This document shows, one piece after another, positions 19,146-30,549 of a stretch of DNA of 64,000 bases; within the stretch, counting starts at the first letter, position 1; the number at the start of each line of letters is the position of its first letter. The stretch is from Iris pallida. Lineage: Eukaryota; Streptophyta; Magnoliopsida; Asparagales; Iridaceae. Location: contig JANAVB010009599.1 of the NCBI GenBank assembly GCA_029216955.1, forward strand, positions 4,566,572 to 4,630,571, given 5' to 3'. The notes beneath the pieces were generated by a model. That model did not search any database. It was not told where the DNA came from and saw only the letters and a program-made list of their open reading frames with translations. Made by a program: the position numbers and the translations under genes.

Positions 19146-22100
19146 ATGCTTGTATCATTGATCTGTCCTGGTCCTTTCCTTATTGTTCCCTATGTCGTCT
19201 TCTTCAGCGACATTACTCCCGGACCTGCCAACCAGCCAGAGGAAGCTCGACAAGCACCCCAGCGCCAGGAAGATCAAGTTCAGCACTCTGGAGTAGCCTC
19301 CCGAGTTATGCTTCCCGGAGGCTCAGAACCTCTAGTTCAGGAAGCTCCGCCCGTTCAACCAGCTAGACAGGATGAGGGACCTTTGGTAGGGCTTATCAGA
19401 GAACTGCTTGCATCCCAAGATCGTCGAGGCGACGCCTTGCACCAGGAAGTTCATGATGCACTAAACCGAGGAGGTCCCCAAGGAAATCAAGCGGCCAACA
19501 GTTTCAAGCGCTTGAACCCTCCCTTCTTTGACGGCAGTGAAGATGCGATTGCCGCGGATGCTTGGCTTCAGGATACCGAGGTGGTTCTAGAAGCAGCTAG
19601 GACACCTGAAAATGAGAAGGTGGTGGTGGTACGCCTACAGTTGTTAGACTTGGCTCGCGATTGGTGGGCAGCTCAGGCCATGGGATTAGCGGCACCAGTC
19701 ACTTGGACGACGTTCAGAGAGAGGTTCCAGACGAAGTACTTCGATGCGGTGGCACGGTACGACCTGCAGACTAGATTCACCAACTTGAAGCAAGGAGGCA
19801 GAACGGTCGATGGCTATGCGACCGAGTTTTCCAGGCTGAGTAGGTTCGCCCCCGCCTTGGTGGCAACCGAGTTCGATAGGGCTCAGCGGTTCCAGCAAGG
19901 GCTGCACTTAGAGATATTATTAGCTGTGGAGCAGTTCGAGCACCAGACGTTCGATGCAGTATTGAAGGCAGCAAGGAGGCATGAGTATACCTCCCGGAGA
20001 ATTGTGGACAGGATCGGAGGCAGGAAGCGGTCCCACAACCAGATGCACCAATCTTCAGCTCCAGCCCCGGCAGCTAGGGGTATAACCATTGGAACTCCGA
20101 GGCGGGCGGCCTCAGTGACGTCGGTTCAGCATTCGACCCCGACGTACCCGCAGCAGCAGAAGCAGAAGCAGTCTTCCGCGGTGGGATGTTCTCATTGCGG
20201 GAAGCCGGGCCATGTAGTGGCAGAGTGTCGTAGGGCACAGGGATTGTGCCTGGCTTGTGGAGGAGCAGACCACCAGATAGGGACCTGCCCGAATAGGGGA
20301 GGTCCATCATCATCCAACCTTTCTAGTTCTTCAGTGAGGGGACCAGCCCCAGTTCCAGTCCAGCAGCAGCAGCAGCAGTACCCTAGGCCATTGTTGCCTC
20401 AGGCCCAGGCCTTTCAGCAGCAGAACCAGCAGCAGTTCACCCAGGATCCAGCACAGAATCGACAGAGGGGTTTCCAGCAGAGGGGACCCGCAGCTAGAGG
20501 TCAGGCTATGATGATGACCATGGAAGAAGAAGTGGCACCAGGTGAGGTAGTGGCAGGTACTATCCTCGTCAACACCTTTCCAGCATCTGTATTATTTGAT
20601 TCTGGTGCATCGCATTCATTCGTGTCTGCACGATTCGCGACACGGATAGGATTGGAGCCCGAGTCATTATCAGTGAGGCTCAATATACTTACTGGTAATG
20701 GTCTTGTGGGAGTAGATCGAGTGTTTTCCTCGTGTCGAATCGCAGTTAGCGGTAGAGAGTTCCCCGCTAGATTTATAGAATTTCCTATGGCAGACTATGA
20801 TGTAGTCCTAGGCATGGATTGGTTGAGGAACCATTATGCTAGGATAGACTGCCATGTTGGCAGAGTTGTCTTTAGTATTCCCGGAGAGCCAGAGTTTTCA
20901 TTTTCCAGAGGCACAGTAGAGCCATCTCCTCCAGTATTGCGGATGGCAGTAGCAGCAGTGCAGTTGCCCCGGATAGTTGAAGAGTTTCCAGATGTCTTCC
21001 CAGAGGAACTTCCAGGGATGCCACCAGAGCGGGAGATCGAGTTCACCATTGACTTGATTCCCGGAACAGCACCAGTATCAGAGCGAGTCTACAGAATGGC
21101 GCCTTCAGAGTTGGAGATTTTGTACAAGATGATTGAAGAACTTAGAACCAAGGGATTCATTCGTGCTAGTGGATCGCCTTGGGGAGCCCCGATGCTTCTT
21201 GTGAAAAAGAAGGATGGTACGTCTAGGCTATGTGTAGATTATCGTACCTTGAACTCAGTGACAATTAAGAACAGATACCCTCTTCCAAGGATAGATGACT
21301 TGTTTGATCAACTCAAGGGGGCTTCAGTTTTCTCGAAGATAGACTTGCGGTCAGGATACCACCAGATCAGAGTCAGAGAGCAGGACATCCCGAAGACGGC
21401 GTTCAGATCTAGGTACGGGCATTGGGAGTTTCTAGTTATGCCCTTTGGAGCGACCAATGCGCCGACAGTGTTCATGGACCTTATGAACCGTATTTTCATG
21501 CCTTACTTGGATCAGTTTGTGATAGTATTCCTAGATGATATCCTGGTCTACAGCAAGAGTGAGGCGAAGCATGAGCAGCATCTCCGAGTGGTTCTTCAGA
21601 TTCTCAGAGAGCACCAGTTGTACGCCAAGTTCAGTAAATGCGAGTTCTGGCTCGATCGCATTTCTTACTTGGGTCACATCATTACCAGAGGAGGAGTGGA
21701 AGTTGATCCCCAGAAGATTGTGGCTATCGAGGCATGGCCAGTACCCAGCTCAGTGGCAGAAGTTCGCAGCTTTCTTGGGTTGGCCGGCTACTACCGGCGG
21801 TTCGTCTCTGATTTTACAAGGATTTCAGCGCCGATGACCCAGTTGACCCGCAAGGATGTGCCGTTCGTTTGGGCAGCAGAATGTCAGGAATCATTTGAGA
21901 AGTTGAAGCGAGGTTTGATAACGGCTCCCATTCTCACACTTCCAGATGGGACCGGAGGATTCACAGTTTATTGTGACGCTTCAGGCAGAGGATTGGGATG
22001 TGTTTTGATGCAGCATGGGAAGGTAATTGCTTATGCGTCACGTCAACTCCATGATCATGAGAAGAATTACCCGACCCACGACTTGGAGCTAGCAGCGGTA

Positions 22101-23855
22101 GTGTTTGCACTTAAGTTGTGGAGGCACTACTTGTACGGGGACAGAGTGGAGATATTTACTGATCATAAGAGCCTGAAGTATGTTTTCACCCAGAAGGATC
22201 TTAATATGCGGCAGAGAAGATGGCTCGAGCTACTTGTGGACTATGATGTGGATTTGCAGTATCATCCAGGGAAGGCCAACGTTGTAGCAGATGCATTGAG
22301 CAGGAGAGCCGGAGTTTATTTCTTGACGGCGCAACCAGAGCTATTGGCAGATCTTCAGAAGATGGGAGTGGAAGTGATTATTCCTTCCAATGTGGCCTTG
22401 ATGGCCAGCCTACAGATTCAGTCCACCATAGTTGAGAGGATCCGGACAGCACAGTTAACAGATTCCAAGATTCAGCGGCTCAGAGCAGAGTGCGAGGCAG
22501 GAAGAAGGCCAGAGTTATGTATTCATAAAGATGGTACACTTCGACACGGCATGCGTCTTTGTGTACCCAGTGGAAATATCAGACAGGAAGTCATGGCAGA
22601 GGCTCACAGTTCGCAGTACTCCATTCACCCAGGCGGCACAAAGATGTACCGAGATATTCGTCAGCACTTTTGGTGGAATGGTATGAAGAGGGAGATAGCC
22701 CGGTATGTCTCTCGATGTTTGGTTTGCCAACAGGTCAAGGCTGAACATCAGAGGCCAGCTGGACTTCTTCAACCTTTACCGATCCCAGAATGGAAATGGG
22801 AGCACATCACCATGGATTTCGTGACTGGATTACCCAGGTCTCCGGCAGGCAGAGATGCTATTTGGGTCATTGTGGACAGGCTTACCAAGGTGGCACACTT
22901 TCTTCCATTTAGAGTTGGACAGTCGACGGCACAGCTAGCAGAGATGTATCTCAGGCAGATCGTCCGACTTCACGGAGTGCCAGTCAGTATAGTATCAGAC
23001 AGGGATACGAGATTCACATCGCACTTCTGGCGCAGTCTTCATCAAAGTTTGGGGACTCGTCTCAAGTTCAGCTCAGCGTATCATCCGCAGACAGATGGGC
23101 AGTCAGAGCGTACTATACAAACTCTTGAGGATATGTTGCGGTCATGTACCCTTGACTTCGGTGGTTCGTGGGAGGATCACCTGCATCTGGTGGAATTCTC
23201 GTACAACAATAGTTTCCAGGCCAGTATCCAGATGGCACCCTTCGAGGCTCTGTATGGCAGGAAGTGCAGATCTCCGTTAGCATGGGACGATGTCGGAGAG
23301 AGGCAGATGCTTGGTCCAGAACTGATTTCTCAGACGGTTGAAGTGGTCAGGAAAGCCAGAGATCACCTCCGAGTTGCTCAGGATCGCCAGCGCCATTGGG
23401 CCGATGCTCATCGGCGTCCCTTAGAATTTGCCGTCGGCGACCATGTATTCCTTAGGATCTCGCCTACCCGCAGCGTCATTCGTTTTGGCGTACGGGGAAA
23501 GCTTAGTCCTAGGTATATAGGGCCGTTCGATATTCTAGAGCGAGTAGGTGACGTGTCCTATCGTCTCGCTCTTCCGCCGTCGCTAAGTGAGGTACATGAT
23601 GTATTCCATGTATCCCAATTAAGACGGTACATCCCGGACCCGAGCCATATCCTAGATCATTCGGAATTGGTTGTTGGTACCAACCTTTCGTATAAGGAGA
23701 GGCCCGTGTCTATATTGGACCAGAGAGAAAAGACGCTCAAGAACAAGACTATTAACTTAGTCCGTGTTGCTTGGGGTCATCACTCTCTAGGTGAGTCAAC
23801 ATGGGAGCGTGAGGACGACATCCGATCGCGATATCCCTACCTGTTTGACTCGTGA
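19146..23855 (+). CDS. Gag-pol polyprotein of Tekay-A
   Basis: Intact 1569-codon frame for the capsid and replication enzymes of a chromovirus. Gag occupies about residues 100-340. It is followed by two zinc knuckles (C348[13 protein letters not shown] and C368[13 protein letters not shown]), a Gln-rich linker, aspartic protease (LFDSGAS, active Asp485), RT (FLDD, Asp797/798), RNase H (YCDASG, Asp944), and integrase. The integrase has an HHCC finger from His1154 and the catalytic triad Asp1224-Asp1285-Glu1321, a DD35E spacing. A chromodomain-type tail (about 1500-1569) completes it. All catalytic residues I can check are present. The first ATG may lie upstream of the true Gag start, since residues 1-30 look like leader. 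Transcription would start in the 5' LTR. Confidence 0.96.
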   Translation: MLVSLICPGPFLIVPYVVFFSDITPGPANQPEEARQAPQRQEDQVQHSGVASRVMLPGGSEPLVQEAPPVQPARQDEGPLVGLIRELLASQDRRGDALHQEVHDALNRGGPQGNQAANSFKRLNPPFFDGSEDAIAADAWLQDTEVVLEAARTPENEKVVVVRLQLLDLARDWWAAQAMGLAAPVTWTTFRERFQTKYFDAVARYDLQTRFTNLKQGGRTVDGYATEFSRLSRFAPALVATEFDRAQRFQQGLHLEILLAVEQFEHQTFDAVLKAARRHEYTSRRIVDRIGGRKRSHNQMHQSSAPAPAARGITIGTPRRAASVTSVQHSTPTYPQQQKQKQSSAVGCSHCGKPGHVVAECRRAQGLCLACGGADHQIGTCPNRGGPSSSNLSSSSVRGPAPVPVQQQQQQYPRPLLPQAQAFQQQNQQQFTQDPAQNRQRGFQQRGPAARGQAMMMTMEEEVAPGEVVAGTILVNTFPASVLFDSGASHSFVSARFATRIGLEPESLSVRLNILTGNGLVGVDRVFSSCRIAVSGREFPARFIEFPMADYDVVLGMDWLRNHYARIDCHVGRVVFSIPGEPEFSFSRGTVEPSPPVLRMAVAAVQLPRIVEEFPDVFPEELPGMPPEREIEFTIDLIPGTAPVSERVYRMAPSELEILYKMIEELRTKGFIRASGSPWGAPMLLVKKKDGTSRLCVDYRTLNSVTIKNRYPLPRIDDLFDQLKGASVFSKIDLRSGYHQIRVREQDIPKTAFRSRYGHWEFLVMPFGATNAPTVFMDLMNRIFMPYLDQFVIVFLDDILVYSKSEAKHEQHLRVVLQILREHQLYAKFSKCEFWLDRISYLGHIITRGGVEVDPQKIVAIEAWPVPSSVAEVRSFLGLAGYYRRFVSDFTRISAPMTQLTRKDVPFVWAAECQESFEKLKRGLITAPILTLPDGTGGFTVYCDASGRGLGCVLMQHGKVIAYASRQLHDHEKNYPTHDLELAAVVFALKLWRHYLYGDRVEIFTDHKSLKYVFTQKDLNMRQRRWLELLVDYDVDLQYHPGKANVVADALSRRAGVYFLTAQPELLADLQKMGVEVIIPSNVALMASLQIQSTIVERIRTAQLTDSKIQRLRAECEAGRRPELCIHKDGTLRHGMRLCVPSGNIRQEVMAEAHSSQYSIHPGGTKMYRDIRQHFWWNGMKREIARYVSRCLVCQQVKAEHQRPAGLLQPLPIPEWKWEHITMDFVTGLPRSPAGRDAIWVIVDRLTKVAHFLPFRVGQSTAQLAEMYLRQIVRLHGVPVSIVSDRDTRFTSHFWRSLHQSLGTRLKFSSAYHPQTDGQSERTIQTLEDMLRSCTLDFGGSWEDHLHLVEFSYNNSFQASIQMAPFEALYGRKCRSPLAWDDVGERQMLGPELISQTVEVVRKARDHLRVAQDRQRHWADAHRRPLEFAVGDHVFLRISPTRSVIRFGVRGKLSPRYIGPFDILERVGDVSYRLALPPSLSEVHDVFHVSQLRRYIPDPSHILDHSELVVGTNLSYKERPVSILDQREKTLKNKTINLVRVAWGHHSLGESTWEREDDIRSRYPYLFDS

Positions 23856-24010
23856 GGTATAATGTCTTTCTTATACCTTACGCTTTCCCTTCCTTGCTTG
23901 CATTGTATGATTGTATGATTGGACTGCTTAGTGTAGCTTGTCTGTGCTTAGTATAGCTTGTCGTGGCAATCTCTAGCTCCTTGATTTAATTCCGAGGACG
24001 GAATTCTTTG

Positions 24011-24024
24011 AAGGTGGGTAGAGT
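24011..24024 (+). other. Polypurine tract of Tekay-A
   Basis: AAGGTGGGTAGAGT immediately before the 3' LTR. It is the plus-strand primer and is identical in Tekay-B. Confidence 0.75.
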
Positions 24025-26864
24025 TGTCACCCTCATTTTCCGTATTTTGTATTATGCTCGTATTTGGATTTTGGCACGTATTTTATTATTCTCGACTTAC
24101 GGATTTTTGAATTCTTGTAGTTGGGTTTTAAACCATGGCTTGGTTTTATTTTGGAGATTGGTTTGGTTTGGTTTGTCATGATGGAACACCATAGCCTACA
24201 CACCACCTCCATTACACCACAACACCCTCATTATAACCCACCTACTTTCTCTCTCCTCCATAATTTCTCCATTAATTTCTTCTTCTTCTTCTTCTTCCTC
24301 CACCAACACCCATAGGCAAGTGCATCTTGCCATTAAATAAGTACCTCTTTTTATTTGTTCATTAGCTAGATTAGGACATGGAGAACAACATTAGAACTTG
24401 GAATTTTGTGATTTGGAGTCTCCATTGTTCTAGATCTAGGTTTTAATTATTTTCGGATTTACATGGTTTTGATCTATTTTAGTTGGATTTTATGGGTTTT
24501 TGATGCTTCCATATGGAAGAGAATTCAATTTTACTCAAGTTAGAACCTTGAAAATCTAAATTTGGTTTTGATTTGGCAAAGTTATGAAGAATTAAAGTTT
24601 TTGGGTTGGGTGTTCTTCCTCTCGGACAGAGGTAGGAGAAGAACATAGCCTTTCCCTCTTGTTGGCCACGCGGCTCCCGCGTACGGCCTCTGCGTAGAGC
24701 TCCTGCGTAGTGTTGCTTGCGTAGAACCCTTGCTTAGGGTCTTCTGCGTATTGCACCCTGCGTATTGCACCCTGCGTATTGCACCCTGCGTATTGCACCC
24801 GGCGTATTGCACCCGGCGTATTGCACCCTGCGTATTGCACCCTGCGTATTGCACCCTGCGTATGCTGGCCTGCGTACTGTGCATTGCGTAGTGGCTTGCG
24901 TACTGTGCATTGCGTATTGCTTGCGTAGTGGCTTGCGTAGCCCCTGTGTATACTGGCCTGCGTATTGCTTGCGTAGTGTGCATTGCGTATTGCTTGCGTA
25001 GTGACTTGCGTAGCCCCTGCGTATGCTGGCCTGCGTACTGTGCATTGCGTAGTGGCTTGCGTACTGTGCATTGCGTATTGCTTGCGTACTGCTCACCTTG
25101 CGCAATGTAACCCTTGCGCAGTATAACCCTTGCGCAAGACAACTCTTGCGCAGCCTTGTATGCGCAGTCTATACCCTGCGTAGCCCAACCTTTGACCCCC
25201 TTGTGCTACCTACTTGTTTATGATGAATTTGTTATTTCTTGGTCTTGGCTCTTTTATGATCCTATATATATTGGTATTGTATCAGGTATTTTACGCCCAT
25301 TTTATATCCTTACGCCTTTTGTCATGAACTTGATTTTACTTGTATATTTGGAATAACTATTGTATATGGCCTGGTATGACAATGAACTAGCATAGCATGA
25401 CAGCGACCCGTAGTGGTGCACTCCTGACATGACCCGACCTGACATGATAGTGGCCCGTCGTGGCGCACTCCTGACAAGTACCCTGACATGAATTATCTTG
25501 ATAACTTGATAGTGGCCGTGGCGGCGCACTCCTGACTTGACTTGACTTGATAACTTAATTTGACTTGCCTTGACACCGTGGGTGTTCCTGCTTGCTTGCT
25601 TGTACAATCCACTTGTCTTGTCTTGCATCATGCTAGGAGGTGACCCCCTGGGTGCCACGGCCAGGGGCTCACACTAAAATTGGACTAGGTAATGAGTAGA
25701 CCAAATTAGAACATGGAGAATTCCCGGTCACAGGCAGTCTCGTTATCTGAAGGCATTAATGGACTTGTAGCTTGCCGACGAGTAGAGCACATTTCCAGCA
25801 CACTGTCATGTGTTGCACCCTCTAAGTCACCTAAGGGTACATTTGTCTCCCGGGCGATGTACCCACCTATAACTCTCAACCCGCGGAAGGATAACTGGAT
25901 GGTCTGCAGGGCTTGGGACTGGGAGTTTCTCACTTGCATCTTGTTAGTAACTAGGCTTGTGATAACCCTAGTTAGTTAAAGTAGTAAGCTGTAGTACTTG
26001 CTTGGTCGATTGTGAATGAATGGTGTCCAGCCCTGTCTAGAGTCTTGTCTAGCCCCTCTACCTGGAACTCTTGATCATGATTGTTTTACTTATCTCTAAC
26101 GATAAATGGATAGAGACAATGAGCTATTCAGGCGAAGGGTTACAATCCCGGTCCTTGTTTGGTTTAAGGATTGTAACCTGGCTCCCGGAATGGTTCCACG
26201 TCCCTAGTCGTTTATCGCTCTGTGTACTTTTATTACTTGTACTTTCCTTTTATTCTTTATGTTCTGATATGCTGGCTTTTGTCCTTATTTGTGGCCTCCT
26301 TGTGGCACTTGCTCTTTCTGGGGTTTGACCCAGCTGGTTTTGTGTGGCCAGATTTCGGAGCAGCTCCCGAGGATCTACCAAGCTTCCAGCCCAATGGTGA
26401 ACACTAGACGGAACCCGGGCTACGAGTGGGTTTTCTTTTTTTGTTTCACCCACTTATATGTAAATTATTCTTTTGAGGCGTTTAGCCGACGAGCACCTGT
26501 TAGCTCGATGCACATTTACTTACTGTCTGCCTACGGGCTGTAAACATGATTAACAAATCCTAGGGTTGATCATGTACGACTGAACTCTTGCTAGTCCTAT
26601 CATTTTGTACGACTAGCTTCATGATCATCCAATATGTAATATTTGGGACGCCTTATATATATATATTTGATGCTCTAACATCTTGCAACTCTGTTAATTG
26701 CTTGAGATTGAGACAATAGGCTTGACCTTAAGAGACTGCTGGCTTGTAGTAAACCCTCATATCTAGACAGCCGTGACCGTATAGTTGAGATGTATTCTAT
26801 TTCAATATACGTAGCTGGCTGTGTCCGCCCCCGCTCTCCAGTATTCTGGTTCTGGGGCGTGACA
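24025..26864 (+). mobile_element. Tekay-A 3' LTR
   Basis: 2,840 bp, offset 7,851 bp from the 5' LTR and nearly identical to it. Examples of differences are CGACTTACGG for CGACTTGCGG, AATAAGTACC for AATAAGCACC and GAATTAAAG for GAATTGAAG. It ends GGGGCGTGACA, then TGCCA and V4 RT. Confidence 0.96.
24679..25181. repeat. GCGTA minisatellite in the 3' LTR
   Basis: Counterpart of 16828-17330. It has the same number of 14-bp units, but the two GGCGTA variant units sit one repeat further along, a mark of slippage or gene conversion since insertion. Confidence 0.9.
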
Positions 26865-27803
26865 TGCCAAAACCCAGATTTGCCATCAAACTTACTATAA
26901 AACCTAGCTCCCTGTATCTGCTTATTCATATTTTCTGTAGAGGGAATAAAATATCCATCAAACTTAGTATAGCTGTTAATCTTTCTATAATTAATAACCA
27001 TTCTAGCTTTTCCACGTTTGATCTCTGCATGGTTCCTGACTAGGAATGCCGGAGATGAATGGTACTAGAACTTTTCTGTATTAACTTAATCGAAGTAGTT
27101 CATCGATCTGTTTAGCAAATTCCTCTTTATCTGAAGGAGAAATCATAATGCTGTTGACCCGAACTTTTGATTCTTTGTGAATATCTAAAAGCTCAATTTT
27201 ACAATATCTCGGAGCTTTATCAAACCATTTTAATGGGTTATCGGAATACAACAGCTCTAACATTCCATGAACGATTCGATGGAAATTGTTATCTGTTGGA
27301 ATATTGTAGGTACACACCTTATCAGTCATAGTAATCTCACCACGCTGGGCTGCAGGGGCATATCTATCAGCAATGGAGATAATAAATGGTATTCGAGGAA
27401 TAGAACGACCATCAATGTCGAAATAATGTCAATTAAACGGAGGATAATGCTTTAAATTATCCATACCGATTAAACAATCATTATCATCAAACTCCTTTGG
27501 AAGTAATATAAATGTATGTTGATAGGTTTTACAATTCCCATGAATATTCGGGAGTTGTATATCAATATTGGTTTTATGATTGACCATAACTTGTTGTCCC
27601 ATGAAATCATTTAATTTACATGGACGCTCAAGTTTGAGCCTAAGATGTTCCGGTATGAACAATTCTTGTAATAAGCTTACTTCTGCTCCTGTATCAACAA
27701 GAGCATGGATAGTCAGCTCACTATACGTAGGAATACATATTGTTAAGGGTATAAAAATATGTCCTTGTGGAGCAGTCTTGAGATCAAGAGTCGTACTTAT
27801 CAT
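26865..27803 (-). pseudogene. Caulimovirid protease and RT N-terminal part (V4)
   Basis: Minus-strand pol start. The ATG at 27801-27803 overlaps the upstream acidic frame by 20 nt. The protease active site is intact here (VDTGAEVSLL), followed by the conserved MDNLKHYPP segment. A TGA at about 27428 replaces a Gln codon of V3 and breaks the frame. RT N-terminus follows (INYRKINSYT, FYSKFDGKSGFWH) up to the Tekay-A insertion. The rest of RT continues at 16168 leftwards. Confidence 0.8.
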
Positions 27804-28104
27804 TAGCTGATTTAATGAGTTCGTCCCAATCAAGGACTTCATCTGTTGTCAGGTTGACTTCGCTACCATCTAGCTGAAGCCAATCATCAATGTTATATTG
27901 ATTCAATTGACAAAGCTCAAGACCAACTTGATCAAGAGAAGTACTTAGGATATCTAAATCAAGCACATCATCAAATGGCAGATCAATATGATCAGTAGTA
28001 TCAAGGGGTAAATTGCTATTGTGGTCTGATGAATCAGAATCCTCAAGCTCAATTACCCTAGCAAAGGTTTCCCTTTTTTTTGTTTTGTTTTTGTACATAA
28101 TCAC
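27784..28104 (-). pseudogene. Acidic linker frame before the protease (V4)
   Basis: Open frame of 106 codons with a Lys/Arg-rich start (MYKNKTKKRE) and then an acidic body (EDSDSSDHNSN, DVLDLDILSTSLDQVGLEL). It is longer than the V3 copy, which lost its start. It ends TCT-TGA inside the start of pol. It probably links the structural part to pol. No catalytic motif seen. Confidence 0.55.
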
Positions 28105-28449
28105 GATTTCGTCTATTCACGATTTCGTCTATTTTTATAGAGATGGATATGCTCTCTAAGAAGTTTTTTTGTTTGTTCCATGTGTCTCATTACAATAGTC
28201 CTGTAATTCAACTTGTAAGTCTTTTTTTAAATAATATCTTTGAATTTATTTGTTAAACAAAGCATCTTATATGCTTCACAAATTTGTAAAGCATTGTAGC
28301 TTGTTTTCTCTTTATAATTATTAAGACGTCCTCGGTTTTCTTCTATTAAGACAAATCCGAGCCGTTTTCCCGAATCCGGGGTAATGATGCATTAATAACT
28401 AGATTATCTCGTCTGGATCTTTCATCCATCAAGAGTCTAGTTCTTCCCT
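28105..28449 (-). pseudogene. Viral segment between capsid/dUTPase and protease (V4)
   Basis: About 345 bp found only in this copy. On the minus strand part of it reads as protein (for example YNALQICEAYKMLCLTNKF), interrupted by stops, and it contains a short tandem ATTTCGTCTATTC repeat at about 28105-28130. It has no recognised domain. It could be the C-terminal end of the dUTPase-containing region. At about 28449 it joins capsid-upstream sequence of V5. Confidence 0.4.
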
Positions 28450-28489
28450 CATAATCAGCTCGACATTAGGATTAATTGATCCTACATTA

Positions 28490-29550
28490 TGTTTCACTTA
28501 ACAAAATGCCTTTAAGGCTTTTGAAAGAAAACTAGAGAAAATGTATAGAAGTACAAGTAGATTCTGGAGAGTATTGCTATGGAAGTCTTATCTGAGAGCG
28601 ATCACTTTGTTCCTTGGACCACACGATGATGACGAAAAAAATTGCTTGGAGATGAACAACTGGAAGGACTAAGTCACCAGAAAGGTATCGACACAATTGA
28701 CACTGATGTCACAGTCGAATGCTTTCCTGCTTTGCTTCACTCAGTTCTTGAGGAAAAGTTGAAAAGAAATACTCTGGAAAATCACCTTGCTCTGAAAGTC
28801 TCTGATCTCCAAAATCTTGTCCTTTCTTCTTTAAAAAAGCGATCTTTATATAGGCTTGTCTTCTGTGCGTAAAAAACACCAATATTGGGTCCCTACGCAG
28901 GCTGTTAGAATAACTGTCACCTACGTACATAAATTGGCCTCTACATATGTTGACACATGTCCCATAACCCAATAAAATAAGGAGAGCACGTACATACATT
29001 CTTAAGAAGTGTGGCATGAAGGCCACGTCAGAAAACCACGTTCCTACATAATCAGGACAAACTATGCGTAAAAGAGGTTGTTTAAACATGTCCGAGTGTA
29101 AAATAGCTTAAAGTAAGCTTCCTGCGTAAAGTGGCTAAAAATAGCCTTGAGCGTAAAGGCTCAAATAAACTCTACGCGCAAAAAGAGTAGCTGAGATAGC
29201 CTTAAGCGTAAAAAGCTCAAATAACTCTTATGCGTAAAGAGGAAGCTGTTCCTCAAGCGTAAAATAGCTCATTGGCATGCTAAACAACAAACTCTTTGGC
29301 TTCTGTGCAATTATTTTGTCAGAAAATCAGTCTATCAGAACGTATCTTCGTACAATTAATGCATCATGGACAGCTCATTCTTCGCGTAGAAAGTGAAACT
29401 GTTCTTCGCGTAAAGTCTGAATTTAAGGCTTGCGTAGAGTTTTGAGTTTGATTCAGTTTGATCTTTGCGTAAAGTCTAATCTGGAACAGTCTTTGCGTAA
29501 ATATCTCAACTTCCTTGACTTGGTCTTCAAAATTTATTTACGCTTCTACA
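28490..29550 (-). mobile_element. Tat-1 3' LTR
   Basis: On the minus strand it starts TGTAGAAGCG and ends GTGAAACA. U3 (29550 to about 28855) carries about ten GCGTAAA motifs. The TATA box is at 28845-28852, then R/U5. Close counterpart of 44084-45142. Confidence 0.92.
28845..28852 (-). promoter_or_regulatory. TATA box of Tat-1 3' LTR
   Basis: TATATAAA on the minus strand, conserved in the 5' LTR at 44440-44447. It is the leftward promoter that faces away from the antisense gene. Confidence 0.7.
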
Positions 29551-29620
29551 AGACCCCCTTCAAAGTTTTTAAATTTTTTAATATTTGAAATACTTTGAAC
29601 AGAAGCGTAAAGTTTGGGAT
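28860..29620 (+). repeat. GCGTAAA motif cluster between divergent promoters (Tat-1)
   Basis: Eleven exact GCGTAAA and several one-base variants (GCGTAGA, GTGTAAA) on the plus strand, plus one inverted copy at the LTR end. They are spaced irregularly 20-100 bp apart. The cluster fills the region between the LTR TATA box and the TATA-like box of the antisense gene. Confidence 0.85.
29551..29612 (-). other. Polypurine tract and conserved hairpin (Tat-1)
   Basis: Minus strand TTTGAAGGGGGTCT directly precedes the 3' LTR and is the polypurine tract. It forms part of an inverted repeat (TTCAAAGT ... ACTTTGAA, bounded by GCTTCT and AGAAGC) that is also present at 58922-58985 in Tat-2. Confidence 0.75.
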
Positions 29621-29693
29621 ATCCAACAATCATTAGTGTAAATTTAGGGATACCCAACAGTCATTTCGAGAATTTGAATCATCCTTGAGTTTC

Positions 29694-29701
29694 TTTAAAT
29701 A
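29694..29701 (+). promoter_or_regulatory. TATA-like box of Tat-1 antisense gene
   Basis: TTTAAATA, 83 bp before the ATG, followed by a CT-rich leader. Tat-2 has TATAAATA at the equivalent place. The box is outside the LTR, so the gene appears to have its own promoter. Confidence 0.6.
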
Positions 29702-29783
29702 GGACTTCTGTTGGATAGAAAGAACTTTACTTATCTATTTCTTATTCTCTTCTTCATTCATCCTCAAAAACCCTATCGAGCAA

Positions 29784-29946
29784 ATGGCACCCAAGAGCAA
29801 GGTCGCCGCCGCAGCTAAGGGCAAGAAGCTTGCCACTTCGTCGACGGCTAGATCATCGACGGAAGTTCACGCCGCTGCAGCACCGCTGGGGGAGAATATC
29901 GAGGAGACCCCAAAGACCAACCCAAACGTGGCTCCGGCCATGATAG
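29784..29946 (+). pseudogene. Antisense PMD-like gene of Tat-1, exon 1
   Basis: ATG at 29784 starts MAPKSKVAAAAKGKK, a basic Ala/Lys-rich leader matching the Tat-2 start MAPKKTVAAKGKK. The exon ends at AG|GTAGAG (29946/29947) in phase 1 and joins exon 2 at 30550 to read V-DLGAHP. Tat-2 splices at the same point and phase. The basic N-terminus could act in nuclear import or nucleic-acid binding. The gene is oriented opposite to gag-pol. Confidence 0.7.
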
Positions 29947-30549
29947 GTAGAGACCCTATTTCGACCATAGATTGCGTTTGGAGAAGATGACCCAAGACTA
30001 AACGGAAAAATATGCTTACGTTATACGTGCCAGCGTAGATTTTGAAATAAAAAATACGCTCACGTTATACGTGCCAGCGTAGAACTCGAAAATGCGTCCA
30101 CGTTATACGTGATAGCGTAAAAACTGAAAATACGCCCACGTTATACGTGCGAGCATAAAATTGAAAATATGCGAGTCAAAAGACTATATGTTTTTCACAT
30201 GTAAAACTTTACTCTTTTGAGCAGAATCATAAAACCAAGAAAAAAATGCTCACATTATATGTGCAAGCATAAAACTAAAAATACGCAAGTCAAAAGACTG
30301 TATTTTTCACACGTAAACTTTATTCTTTTGAACAGAAAAAAAGTATGCGTAAAAATTCATTTTTTTAGACTGCGTAAAACATTTTTAGAGAAATGCATAA
30401 AACAAATTCTCTTTTAAAAACAGAGAACTTTTTATGCGTAATAACTTTAAAACCCATGTATAGTCATTTGCGTAGAGCTTAAGTTTGCGTAGAGTTCATA
30501 CTTAGATTTTTTTACTAACTTGATTTTTCTTGTTGAACTTCTTTTGCAG
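29947..30549 (+). other. Intron 1 of Tat-1 antisense gene, motif-rich
   Basis: Starts GTAGAG and ends TTTTGCAG. It holds a second cluster of GCGTAAA-type motifs. At 30008-30260 it contains about five repeats of 45-60 bp, each an imperfect palindrome of the form TACGC-n2-ACGT-n3-ACGTG-n3-GCGTA. The corresponding Tat-2 intron is similarly filled, with GCCGCAT. Confidence 0.7.

Larger units (their letters stand above)
16174..26864 (+). mobile_element. Tekay-A: complete Ty3 chromovirus
   Basis: Complete LTR retrotransposon: two 2,840-bp LTRs of identical length, an uninterrupted gag-pol of 1569 codons, a polypurine tract, TG...CA ends and a perfect 5-bp target duplication TGCCA at 16169-16173 and 26865-26869. 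It interrupts the pararetroviral RT of V4. The LTRs differ only at scattered single positions and by a small shuffle inside the tandem array, so the insertion is young and may still be competent. Gag-pol order and the chromodomain place it among chromoviruses of the Tekay/Del type. Confidence 0.97.
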
